Shown in pieces: positions 10,741 through 24,004 of a DNA stretch of 64,000 bases (positions are counted from its first letter, which is position 1; each line of letters begins with the position of its first letter). The stretch is from Eonycteris spelaea (Eukaryota > Chordata > Mammalia > Chiroptera > Pteropodidae). The notes beneath the pieces were generated by a model. It was not told the origin of the DNA and made no database searches. It saw only the letters and a program-made list of their open reading frames with translations. Both the position numbers and the translations under genes were made by a program. The stretch lies in NCBI GenBank assembly GCA_003508835.1, contig PUFA01000182.1, positions 62,001 through 126,000 of the forward strand, written 5' to 3'.

Positions 10741-11884
10741 TACTCCTATCCCCACCCCCGCCTCAGCTGCGGTCCCTGCCCGCCCCGCACCCACCCCGCA
10801 GATCAGCCTGCGAGAGGTGACCATGTCCAGCCCCTGCGGCTGGGCTCACCGGCCTTCATCAGCACCACCTATGTGGCCATGGTCCACAAGCAACTGGGAG
10901 CCTTCGTGTTTGGTGGCATGGCCAGCTGCTCCCTGACCAGCATCACCAAGGTGACCACGGTCACCTGAGGCCCTGCTTCTTGGCCATGTGCTTGCCTGAC
11001 CTGGCTCCCTTCAACTGTGAGATCAGCTGTACCACCAACTGCACCTGCACAGGACACGCTGAGGGCACCCTCATGCCAAGTGAGCAGGCAGGTGGGCGGG
11101 GGGGGGACAGGGAAGGCCCCCTACCCAGCCCAGCCCCAGCCACGTCAGCCGTCCCCTGCCCATCTCCCAGGAAACCTTGCTGGCCTGAGCACGCCTCGTT
11201 CGGGAGGCGTGCCATGTTGTATCTGATGGTGAGTGCTGGCGGGAGGTGGGCCGCACACCCCGCAAGATCAGAGAATGCCCCTTTGTCCCTCATTCCCCCG
11301 CCCAGCGCTTGGTGCCAGTGGTGCCAGGCACGGCTCCCACAGAGCTCGTGTGTGTGCCCTTGGCGTCGGGAGGCGAAGAACGGGGAGGGCCTGTCTCTTC
11401 TTAAGGCTCATTCAGTGTTTCTGTCCCAAAACGGCAACTTCCAGAACCCTCTGTCTCCTGCGCCCTGCAGCTGGAGAGCGGCCGTGCCAGGCGGGGTCTG
11501 TGCCCGGGGCTGGGTTCTGCCCCCGGCAGGGGGAAGGGAAATCAGACCCCGCTGAGGTCTAAAGTCGGAGCAGTAAGGAGCCAATGACCCGCAGGCCCCA
11601 GGGACAAAGAAAGCACAGATTCTGGTGCTGGAATTGGATCGTCACGCACATCGGAGCCAGCCCAGAGAACCTGGGCACTGTGGTGGACAGACAGTGATAC
11701 AGGCAGAGGCTCAGGCCACAGAGCCCGGGACAGTCACGCAACTGCTCTGACACCAGCACCCCAGCACCATTTCTTTCTGACAGACCCAATTGACTGGCAG
11801 CCTTGTTTCTTTGAAGACATAGTAACAGAGTAACTACAGCTTCTGATGTGATTAAGGAGCAGGCTCTTTGCGGCTGCAGTACGA

Positions 11885-12020
11885 GGGCCCTACCCTACCT
11901 AGCCTCGCCTGTGTGTGACACTGGGCGAGATGCCCCATCTCCTCAGGCCTCCACTCCCTCGCCTGTAAAATGGGCACACAAACAGCATCTGCCTCCTAGG
12001 GTTGTGATTCCATGAGTTAA
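11885..12020 (+). repeat. MIR SINE fragment
   Basis: Carries gtgtgtgacactgggcgaga, cgcctgtaaaatgggcac and cctagggttgtgattcc, the central and 3' blocks of MIR. Confidence 0.75.
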
Positions 12021-12022
12021 AA

Positions 12023-12242
12023 CACGGGTCCCCAACCCCCCGGGCTGCGGACTGGTACTGTCAGTGGCCTGTTAGCGACTGGGCCACACAGCAGGAGGTG
12101 AGCAGCAGGTGGGTGAGCGAAGCTTCATCTATATTCGCAGTGGCTCCCCAGCACCAGCATCACCGCCTCAGCTCCGCCTCAGATTGGCATTAGATTCTCA
12201 TAGGAGCCCCGGTCCCTGGTGCCAAAAAGGTTGGGGACGGCG
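12023..12242 (+). mobile_element. MER1-type hAT-Charlie element
   Basis: Starts CACGGGTCCCCAACCCCC and ends GGTTGGGGACGGCG, an inverted-repeat pair. The interior has the diagnostic GGCCACACAGCAGGAGGTGA block. It lies between the third and fourth exon relics of the PLPP-like gene. Confidence 0.85.
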
Positions 12243-12249
12243 AGTTAAA

Positions 12250-13080
12250 ACATAACAAGCTGACACACCCAATGCGCTTAGAATAGGATACAACCTAAAT
12301 GTGACTGTTATCTTTAAGAATCGGCAAAACCACCCTCTCCGTCCTCGGGGGTGGACTGGGGGCTGAGGTGTGTAACAGTGGTGCCTGGAGGGGCTCAGGT
12401 GGGCTGGCAGTATGGCCCCCAGGTGGCAGACGGGTCACACACAAGTAGGAAGCAGGCTTTTCCTGTTTTGTGGACCTCATAAAGGAAGGACTGTCGATTT
12501 CTCGAGCAGAATGTTCCGGCTCTCCATGAACCCCTCCCCTGCGGTGCCCCCCAAATGCCGATGCCTGATTTCTCCCTGAAACACACAACGGCCACGTTCT
12601 CATGCTTCCTGCTCATATCAAGAAAGTAAATTTAACCCAGTATTTACAACTTTTTTTTCTGTTTTCCATTTCAAAATCAGGAGCCCAACCCCTCCTTTTT
12701 GAGGGCTCCCTGCTAAGGCTGACCTGGCTCGATTGGAGATCTCACGCCGCCGGCAAGGGGTGGGGGTTCGGGCCACATGGGCGCCTGCTCGCGGGGTCTC
12801 GCCTGCCTGGGAAATCGTTCGCCCCTAACAGTTCTCCCAACGTAGTATGTGATTAACAGCACGAAACTGTCTTACAATGATGGTTTTGGGGCCACAGCCA
12901 ATACCCTCTTCGGATGCCGAAATCCATTTCCCTACAAAACTGGCAAGGTGAACGTCCTGCCCCACGCCATGGCCGTCCGGGGGTGGGCAGGCAGGAGGGG
13001 GCACAAAAACGCAGCCCCAGGTGGATGGGTGTCCGCCTCTGGGGGGGGGGGGCTTCCAGGCGCTGCCTGCGCCTGGGGAT
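12250..13080. other. Intronic/intergenic sequence, nothing recognised
   Basis: No conserved frame or named repeat. A short open stretch near 12845-12950 ends at an AAG|GTGAAC donor-like site, but its translation matches nothing I know. Confidence 0.4.
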
Positions 13081-13916
13081 GGAAACCCATCTCTGACGGC
13101 CCCCCCCAATCCCGCTCTTCACTGGCTGCATCCAGATCTTGGACTCTACTTGGCATCACCCCTGCGACGTGGTCTTCAGACTCCTGCAGAGAGCCCTCAT
13201 GGCTTTCTGGGTGCTCGGTGATGCCACCGGGCGCCCGGGCACCAGGAAGGGTCTGCTCGCCTGGAAGCCATGGGTACGCCCAGCACTCTGCACCGCCTGG
13301 GATGACACCAGACTGAGCAGGGGGCAGCCAGGAGGTGCAGGGTGGTGTCCGTACCCAACCCCGCCCATGTCACCCTCGCGGGCTTTCTATATCTCTGGTC
13401 TTTTACCTCTGCGGCGATGGCAGGCCCCAGCAGCCCCGGGTGCCGGACGGCCACCCGCTCCCTGCTCTCCATTCTCTTGCCCCTTGCCCTCCCTCTGGAT
13501 CCCACCCCCCAGGCTGTCGGGGAGCCCACGGCGCCCTGGTGCAGAGAAAGGTCGAGGCACCCGCTACAGGGCCTGTACTCTCCAAGTCCTGGTGCCTTCC
13601 CAGGCAGCCTACTGTGGGAAGCTCCACCTCTCTGGAGCTCAGGCCGCACCCCCAAATCAGCTCTGCCCAGGCGGGGTGACAGAGTAAACCCCGTTTTCCG
13701 CGGGCTGAGACCCAAATCAGCCTCGCCCAGCAGGAACCCCTCATTTTTTGCTTCTATGTCTCTTGGTGTATTGAAAAGAACAGCCAACAAACGTTCCTGA
13801 GCTTCTGACGTACGTCGAGGTGGGCTGGCAGACCTCCCACTGCGCTCCAGGCCCTGCGTCTCGGGGGTCAGTCCTGACACCATTCGCATTGGGTGACGAC
13901 CTCAAAAGTCTACGTC

Positions 13917-13996
13917 CGGGCTTTCTCAAGCTCGGCACTACTGACATTGACATCTGGGGCCGGTAATTCTTGGCCACGGGGGCTCCGCATCCCGTA
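13917..13996 (-). mobile_element. MER20 fragment
   Basis: The MER20 end blocks CTTTCTCAAGCTCGGCAC and ATTGACATCTGGGGCCGG are present, then the match fades. Confidence 0.65.
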
Positions 13997-14171
13997 CCCA
14001 CCTGCCTGCTGGGGTCCTGGTCCTGCGCATTGAGATACGCCGCCTGAGGGGGAACAGAAAGGGGAGGTGACTCCCAAACTCCGGGTGTTTGAACCGTCTG
14101 ACCCACCACGCTTTTCCTCTGGAGTCCCATGTGAGCTACGGGTCGAACTCAGTGTTTCCCCCAATAATTAA

Positions 14172-14396
14172 CGCAGTTTCTCAGCCCTCAGCATTATTGA
14201 CATTTGGGGCCAGATCAGACTTTGGGGATGGAGGGGAGGGACTGCACCCTGCACCGTACAATGTTTGTCACCATCCGCCCGCTAGATGCCAGCAGCACAC
14301 GCACAACCCCCATCCAGGCGCCACGAACAAAAAACGTCTCCAGATGTTGCCAAGTGTCCCCTGGAGGGCAGGACTGCCCTGGGTGAAAACCACTGG
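14172..14396 (-). mobile_element. MER20 (hAT-Charlie), near full length
   Basis: Runs from TTTCTCAGCCCTCAGCATTA to GGGTGAAAACCACTG, with the internal ATTGACATTTGGGGCC, CTAGATGCCAGCAGCAC and CCAGATGTTGCCAAGTGT blocks. It is the reverse complement of the usual orientation. Confidence 0.85.
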
Positions 14397-14399
14397 TCA

Positions 14400-15170
14400 A
14401 AACTAGAGGCCACCGGTGAATGCAGATCCCCGCCATACAGCTGACCTGACTGACCCCACTGCCACCCTACGATAGCCGGAAGCTCTGGGGGTGAGGAGGA
14501 GGCTACTGGGGTGGCAGAACTGGAGGCTGCCAGCAGACAGTGACCCCTAAGACGGGCAGCACAGGAAGTCTTGAGCGGCCCAAGATAATAATTGTGATAC
14601 TAATAGCTACAATTTATTGTTTCCTCTGAGGGAGGGGAAACTGGGGTCATGTCGTGAACGAGGCCATCTCACCGGACCCTTCCCCCTGGACAGGAGGGTG
14701 GGCGTTCCTGACTGCCCCTGAGGAGGCAGTTCAGCCAGAGAGACAAAGCTGCCCACGGAGGGTCATGTGGCTAATAAGAAATGCGAAGGTGGGGTGATGG
14801 CTTGTAATACATTATAACACTGGAGCTGAGAAGCCGATCTGGGGAAGCAACCAGCCTGAGGGGGCTCACTAGGCCCATGAGGTCCAGCCAGAAATCTTAA
14901 AGCTCAGGGTTCCATCCAGGCAAGGATGGGGTGACCCAAAGCCCAACAAAGGTGTCCAGGGGGAGCCCAGAGACCCCCTCCCCCTGCAAATCTCCTGCAG
15001 CCTCCACAGGCATGGCTGGTGAAACACGAGAGGGAATCGTGGTTTTACTGACTGCGAAGCTTCAGGACGAGTCCTCCAGGAACCCACCACCCCCAAAAAC
15101 AAGATCGCAACTCCCGAGCCCCCAGCTGGACCCCCACTAGGGCCCTCCCAGGAACACCAGGGTTCCGGAG
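14400..15170. other. Intergenic; a possible short MIR piece only
   Basis: A weak reverse MIR-like fragment lies near 14583-14660 (gctacaatttattgtttcc, ggggaaactggg). Otherwise no gene or repeat is recognised before the TUBB4A promoter. Confidence 0.4.
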
Positions 15171-15179
15171 AATGGTTCA

Positions 15180-15681
15180 TAAATGGGATGGGGAGGGAGG
15201 GTGCGGACGCGACACCGAGGCGGGGCCGCCCACGCGCGGGGTGGAACGGGTGGGGGGGCTGCGGGATCTCCCCGCCGCTTGTTTACCCGGCCTCTCCCTT
15301 CCCCCGCCCAATCCCTGCTCACCCGGGTCGCCAGGCCTGGCTAGGGGCGGGAGGGGTTGCGGGAGAGGCCTTTCGGCCACGGCCCGGGGCGGGGCGCACG
15401 CGGCCCTGGCGCGCCCTGGCGCGTGTTCCGTGAGGTGCCCCGGCCTCTGGGGAGGGAGCTCCCTGCACCCCCGCCCTCTGCGTCCCGAGGCGGGACAGGA
15501 GGCGGAGCTGGCCGGTGACCGGCGGTGACGCGGGCCCCGCCCGCTCATATAGAGGCGCCCCGGGGGCGCAGGGTCCTTGCTTCGTCGCAGCCGCCGTCAC
15601 CACCGTGTCCACCTCCGGCCCCGCCACCGCAGCTCCCAGCACCAACGACGCCCCGCCGCGTCCACCAGCAGCGCCACCGCC
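15180..15681 (+). promoter_or_regulatory. TUBB4A: TUBB4A CpG-island promoter and 5' UTR
   Basis: CpG-dense block with several GGGGCGGGG-type GC boxes. A TATA-like CATATAG at 15546-15552 lies about 130 bp before the ATG, which would place the transcription start near 15575. Confidence 0.6.
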
Positions 15682-18990
<3,309 letters not shown>

Positions 18991-19189
18991 GACTCTGCCA
19001 TCTCTCTGGCTCCTGTAAGTCCCCTGCTCCGTCCCTGAACTCACTCCTCTCAGTTCCAAATGACCTTGGCTCTCCAAGGGGCAGTGGAGGGCTGATGCAG
19101 GGAGAAAAGGAGGCCTCGGAGCATGTGGACAAGAGGAGCCTGTGCCCCCAACCCTCCCCACCCTCCTCCCCTCTGCCTCGCCCTCAAGA

Positions 19190-19195
19190 AATAAA
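19190..19195 (+). terminator. TUBB4A: Poly(A) signal of TUBB4A
   Basis: AATAAA 613 bp after the stop codon, followed by TGTGTCTGCCATGTGT, a TG-rich downstream element. The 3' UTR would be about 630 nt. Confidence 0.8.
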
Positions 19196-19314
19196 TCAAT
19201 TGCCTTGCCATGTGTCTGCCATGTGTCATCTCCCCATGGGAGGGCCAACAAGCAAGGGCTCCTCCCTATAGGATGGAAGTGGGTACCGAACGGACATCAA
19301 ATCCAGGGCAGAAA

Positions 19315-19500
19315 TTTTTGAGTCAGACAGACCCAGCTAGGACGCTGTGTGGTTTTGGTTAAACCACCTGTCCTTTCAGATCCTTGATTTGCTCACCTGT
19401 AAAATGGGACTATATTCCCCCCCCCCCCGTGAATCCCACACTCCCACCCCAGGGTGTTTGTGAGGGTTCAAGGAGATCTCGTGGGCCCAGTGCATGGCGC
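19315..19500 (+). repeat. MIR SINE
   Basis: Contains gagtcagacagacccagc, gctcacctgtaaaatgggac and gtgagggttcaaggag. A run of ten C at 19419-19428 lies inside it. Confidence 0.7.
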
Positions 19501-19639
19501 GAAGTGGGCGCCTGGGGATGGAACTGCTGCCGTTCTCTGTGGGGCATCTTGCAAGCGTGGAAAGCAGAGGGAGGGATCTCCAGGGAAGGATGCTGGGGAG
19601 ATGGCGGCCTGGCGCTAACATCCAAGGGACAGCCCTGCC

Positions 19640-19772
19640 AGAATAACAGTCACTAGCAGGGATGGAACGTTTCTACATCCTGACACATGCTTCATCGCAT
19701 GTAACCCTCACACCAACCCTGTAAGATCTGAGCTTTTATCATCTTTCCAACCAAGGTTTAGAGAGACAAGGT
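19640..19772 (-). repeat. MIR SINE fragment
   Basis: Reverse-complement MIR blocks gtaaccctcacaccaaccct and ttatcatctttccaacc are present. Confidence 0.55.
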
Positions 19773-20300
19773 GTATCAGTGAGCTTTTGCTGTGTAACAA
19801 ACAATCCAAAAAGTTTAGGGGCTTATAACACCTGTTATTTTTTTGTTCCCAGGTCTGTAATTTGGGCAGGGCTTGGCAGGGCAGCTCCTCTCCACAACCC
19901 ATGGCACCATCTAGAAAATCTCAGCTGGAGGTCGAGGGGTCTATTTTCAAAGTGGCTTTGCTCGCGTGGCTTCCAAGTTGATGCCAACATCAGCTGGAGG
20001 TTCAAAGAGGCAGGCAAGAGGGCATCAGTACCTCTCCACCAGCTGATTAGGCTTCCTCAGGGCATGGTGGTCAAGTTCCCCAAAGCAACACTTCAGAGAG
20101 AAAGCGAAATGCTTTGCATTTTTATGACCTACCTTCAGGAGTCAATTGGCATTCTCTGTCCTAATGGTGCTGTCACAAAGGCCTGTCCAGGTTCAATGGG
20201 TGGGATACAGACTCCACCTCTGGAGGATAGAGAGACAAGATACCAGAAGAGCCATCTTTGGAAACTACAATTTGGTCCCATGACTACAAAGCGGCAAGCT
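19772..20300 (-). mobile_element. Ancient MaLR-type LTR remnant
   Basis: Starts GTGTATCAGTGAGCTTTTGC with TGTGTAACAAACAATCC. It continues through AATTTGGGCAGGGCTTGGCAG, a GCTTCCTCAGGGCATGGTGG block and a TTTTATGACCTACCTTCAGG block. This is the order seen in common mammalian MLT1-like LTRs. It has no coding content. The subfamily is uncertain. Confidence 0.6.
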
Positions 20301-20483
20301 GGGTTCAAAGCCTGACACAGGGTCCAAAGCCCTCAGGAGCATTTCTAGTTTAAGTCTAGAACTCTGATTCCACTTTGTCAGCCAGAGTTCAGTGTGGGGC
20401 CATTCTAGGCACATTAAGCAGAAAGGAATTTAATACAAGGACTTACAACAAGGTTGGAGGGGCTGAGAGAGTAGGCTGTAGTC

Positions 20484-20678
20484 CAGTGCTTCTAAAACTT
20501 CAATGTTCAAAAGAATCACCAGGAACACTTTGCTGGCACACTTTTGCTAGCTTCCTGGGCCCCAACCTCATTTCTGATTCAGCAGGTGGGTGAAGGCGAG
20601 GCCCAAGCCTTTGCATTTTTAACAAGTTCTTGGGTGATGCTGATGATGCTGTCTATGAGACCACATTTTGAGTAGCCA
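20484..20678 (+). mobile_element. MER3-type hAT-Charlie element
   Basis: Begins CAGTGCTTCTAAAACTTCAA and ends CACATTTTGAGTAGCCA. Inside are TTTCTGATTCAGCAGGTGG and TTAACAAGTTCTTGGGTGAT. Confidence 0.8.
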
Positions 20679-20679
20679 T

Positions 20680-21335
20680 GGCATAGGTTGGAACAGCACA
20701 GAGCTGATCCACCAAGGAGCTTCCTCTGCTCAGTGAGAAAAGCGGAGAGTCCGCAGGCATCAGAACCGTTGAGTTCAGGAACACCTCCCAACACCCGCAA
20801 AGCTGGAGATGGGTCCGTTGGAGTGCTGAACAGAAGTTAACTAAATGAATATAAATAAAATTAATTAAAATAAATACCCAGGCAGGATACACACTCACAC
20901 ACACGCACACATGTGGTGGTGGTGGGGTGGGGGGAGGCCACTTCTTTTGTACCCTCTACCTTCCAAATCCCTCCCAAGCATTTCTAATCGGTAGAATCAA
21001 TCCCACATCCAGAGCCAGAGCTGCAAAGAGGTCTTGGAAGTGTCTTTCAGAGCTTCTGCAGTACAAAGGAAAGTAAACCAGGAGAGAGGGGAGGAGGGAT
21101 GGAGGGAGGAAGGCTGGGAGCCAGTCAGCTGTCCCTACCACTCTCTATGCTGGACATTCAGACCCAGACTGGGCCCCCAGCCGACTCACGGGGCCCCACT
21201 ACAGCCAGGAAAGAGGAGTGTGAGGAAGGCAGCCCGGGTACCCAGCCCGCAGCAACCCTCATCTGAGCAGGCCCAGCCCAGTGTTGGGTAGTGGAGCAGG
21301 AAGACAATGGACGAGGCATGTCTGTCACCTCAAAT
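20680..21335. other. Intergenic, no gene recognised
   Basis: Mostly unique sequence with an AT-rich patch (20838-20880) and a short CA/GTGG microsatellite (20890-20935). No supported gene. Confidence 0.45.
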
Positions 21336-21339
21336 CTAC

Positions 21340-22215
21340 TGTGGCCACAAAGGAACTCCAGATTCTGCCCCTAAAATATGCCTTTCCTCAGGAAGAGGCA
21401 CCTCCCCATTACGCAAACCCCAATCCAGGAGTCAGCTTTTCTTCATTGTTTCCTGACCCAGCACACTCTTCCTAGCTTTTGCGGGGTCCCCTTGTCTCTG
21501 TCTCTAAAATGTATCCCAAATCTGACCTCTTCCCTTGACTTGTCTATACTGTGGTCTAAGCCACCATCATTGTTTACTCAGACAACCTCCCCAATCACTT
21601 CCTTGAGCTCCCTTCTGCTACCTCTGTCCCCTGCAGTGTGTGCTCCCTCCCCCAGAAGCCAGAGAGAAGCCTTTATATGCAAATAAGAGCCTCTCCCTCC
21701 CCGGCTCAAAAACGTCCCATGACTCCCATCTCACTCATATTGAAACCCAAACTCTCACCTTGGCCTCCACCTACCGCTGACTACGTCCCATCACCCTCTC
21801 CTCACTCAGCTCTGACGGTGAACCTGAAGCTGAAATGATGCGGCCTTCTTTATGCGCTCAGTCATATCAGGCTTGATTCAACCTCGGGGCTTTTGCACGT
21901 GCTATGTCTGCTACTTCTTTTCCCCAGATGTATGGTTGGCTGAGCCCTTCTCCTCTACAGGTGTAAGTTCACGTGATACCTCCTCTACGCAGCATTCCCT
22001 GGCAAGTCTAAGTCAGCACCCAGTAGCTCTCTATCACTTATCTATCTGTATCCTTTTTTCTTTTGTTTTGTCCTGACCCTCCCCCACCGGAACGTGGACT
22101 TCACGAGGGCAGGAATCTCATACCACGGTCACCACATGCCTACACCACCTTGGTGCAACATAGACCCCCAGAATTTTTGGTCGAATGAATGAATGAGCAA
22201 GTGAATGAATGACTT
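21340..22215 (+). repeat. L2 LINE 3' part
   Basis: A long L2-like segment: cttgagctcccttctgctac, tcttgcctccaccta-like block, cctcggggcttttgcacgtgc, gcattccctggcaagtc, gtggacttcacgagggcagg, ending in a (TGAA)n tail at 22184-22210. Confidence 0.75.
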
Positions 22216-22229
22216 CACACCACACGAGG

Positions 22230-22935
22230 GGGTAAAGCATTTTGTTTCCTCCTCTTAAAGTGAGAAAACAAAGACACAGATGATGTGGCGGTGGCTTCTA
22301 GGATAACCCCAGTGATCTCCGTGTCTTCCATGCATGCTCTCAGGGGATCTCCTCCCCTTGAGTGTGGGCTAGACCTGGTGATGGCTTCTAACCAACAAGG
22401 TATGGCAAGGCGATGGGACGTCACTTCTGGGACTGGATTACAAAAGGCTGTGGCTTCCGTCTGGATGAGCTCTATTGCTTTCTCAGCTTGCTCGAGTTGG
22501 TAAAGTAAGCGGCAAAGTGGGAATGTTTACACGGCAAAGAACCGAGGGCAGCCTCCGGCCAACAGCCAGCAAGGCACTGAGGCCCTCGGTCCAACAATTT
22601 ACAATGATTCAAACCCTGCCAGCTGTCATATAATGAGCTTAAAAGCAGATCCTTCCTGTCAAGCCTTCAGATGCGGCCACTTAACCTTATTGTCGCTGAG
22701 ATACCCTGCAATAGAGAACCTGCTAAGCTGTGCCCAGCGTCACAGAAATTGTCAGTCACAAATGTGTGTACTTTTTAGCCACTAACTTAGGGCCATTTGA
22801 TATACAGTGATAGTAGCTAATACCGAGAGATCAAATAATGCACCCAAGGTCACACAGACGTTAAAGAACTGAATCAGGTCTTGAACCCAGGTCTAAAACC
22901 ACAATCATTCCCTTCACCATTTACCTGCCTGCCTC
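22230..22935. mobile_element. MLT1-type LTR remnant inserted in an inverted MIR
   Basis: The LTR (about 22285-22828, plus) has gtgggctagacctggtgatgg, ggacgtcacttctgggactg, ctccggccaacagccagcaa, gtcaagccttcagatgcggc and ttagccactaacttaggg. On its flanks, cattttgtttcctcctct...gaaaacaaagacacag and caaggtcacacagacg are the two halves of one reverse MIR. Non-coding. Confidence 0.7.
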
Positions 22936-22959
22936 CAATAACAACAGGCGGAACGTATC

Positions 22960-23252
22960 AACAGCTTGATTGGTATGTCTGCAAGTGTGCCTACGTGTTC
23001 TTGCGTCTCCGCAGGGCGTCTGTGTGCATGCCTCATTCCGGGTCTGCGGAATGCAGTCCGCAGATACACCTCTGTGCAGGTGTCTCTCTCTCCACGCACG
23101 TGACTATGTCTGGCTGTGCGCCCAACGTGGCCGGGCCCTGACCATGTCTACCGCTTTGTTACTGCTCTGGCTACGCCTGTGCTCTCTGCGCTTCTGCCTT
23201 TCGTCCGAGTCTGTTTCTCTGTTACCTTGTTCGCATTGACGGCTGTGGTCTC

Positions 23253-23294
<42 letters not shown>

Positions 23295-23570
23295 GTGTCT
23301 GTTTTCTCTGCGTGAACCCGCTTGTGGCTGCATCTGTGTGTTATCTCTCTGCGTCTATGGCCTGGCTGGGTGAGGACTGCTCCTTGTGTGTCCTGTCCCT
23401 CCGTACTTGTTGGTTTTGTCCTTGATTGTTTGCTGCCTGTATGACTTGGCATCTCTCTGTGTTTGCTGTCTGTGATGGTTCTGGCCTGGTTGTCTGTGTC
23501 AGTCACTTCCTGGCCCTGTGCGTGTTGTCTGTCTGTCTATCTGTGTGTTCTGACTGCTGTTGGCTCTCCA
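22960..23570. repeat. TG/TC-rich degenerate tract with (GT)n
   Basis: A clean (GT)n lies at 23255-23294, inside several hundred bases of TGTGTCTCTCTG, TGTCTGTC and GTGTGTG words. It ends about 430 bp before the DENND1C start codon. Confidence 0.7.
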
Positions 23571-24004
23571 CCTCCCTGGCGACCCCATGTCCGCTCTCCG
23601 GCCCAGCTCCCTCTGGTGGTCCTACAAGGAATGGCCCAGCCAGGTAGACAGAAGGAAAGAGAGTTGAGAGAGGAGAAAGCACGTGAGGCAAACTGTGAAG
23701 GAAGGCTGCTCAGAGAGGGGAAATCGTGGGTTGTGCGATGGCAGGCCTCGCCTGACAGGATGGGACTGAGGGTCTGGACTCTGAGACACCCATTGCCCCC
23801 CATCCCAAGGAAGGGCTAGGAGACAGGATGCCTGGGTTTCTCGCAGTGGGTGGGGGCAGGGGCCTCCCTCCGGGGACGTCACCCATTAAACTTCCTCTCT
23901 CAGCCACACAGGAAGCCGAGGCAGCGCAGGGCCCAGGCCTGCACAAGCACGGGCCCCCGGGACCCCTGGGGAAAGGGCCCCATCAGGCCAGCCCTGCAGG
24001 GACC

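Larger units (their letters stand above)
8336..13216 (+). pseudogene. Decayed unprocessed PLPP-family (phospholipid phosphatase) gene
   Basis: Four exon relics in order. (1) About 8336-8391: TLDMFCLLL resembles the LDVLCLLL start of PLPP proteins, and its expected donor reads G|ATGAGC instead of GTGAGC. (2) 10802-11079, CGCAG acceptor and GTGAGC donor: YVAMVHKQLGAFVFGGM matches YVAxVYKxxGxFLFGAA, then a frame break inside the K-x6-RP catalytic motif, then HLRPCFLAMC. (3) 11171-11228: exactly 58 bp, AG/GT flanked, 19 codons aligning to the PLPP FYSGHSSF exon, but SGH has become PEH. (4) About 13090-13216: FTG...HHPCDVV matches YTGLSRVSDHKHHPSDV, keeping the motif-3 His and Asp. I could not locate exon 2 or the last exon. 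Retained introns show it is not a retrocopy. The frame breaks, lost donor and altered catalytic motif make it non-functional as a phosphatase. Confidence 0.7.

Noticed and set aside
12849..12955. Possible extra exon (INSTKLSYNDGFGA...) with a donor-like GTGAAC
   Set aside because: It does not match the PLPP segment expected between the third and fourth relic exons, nor any other protein that I know.
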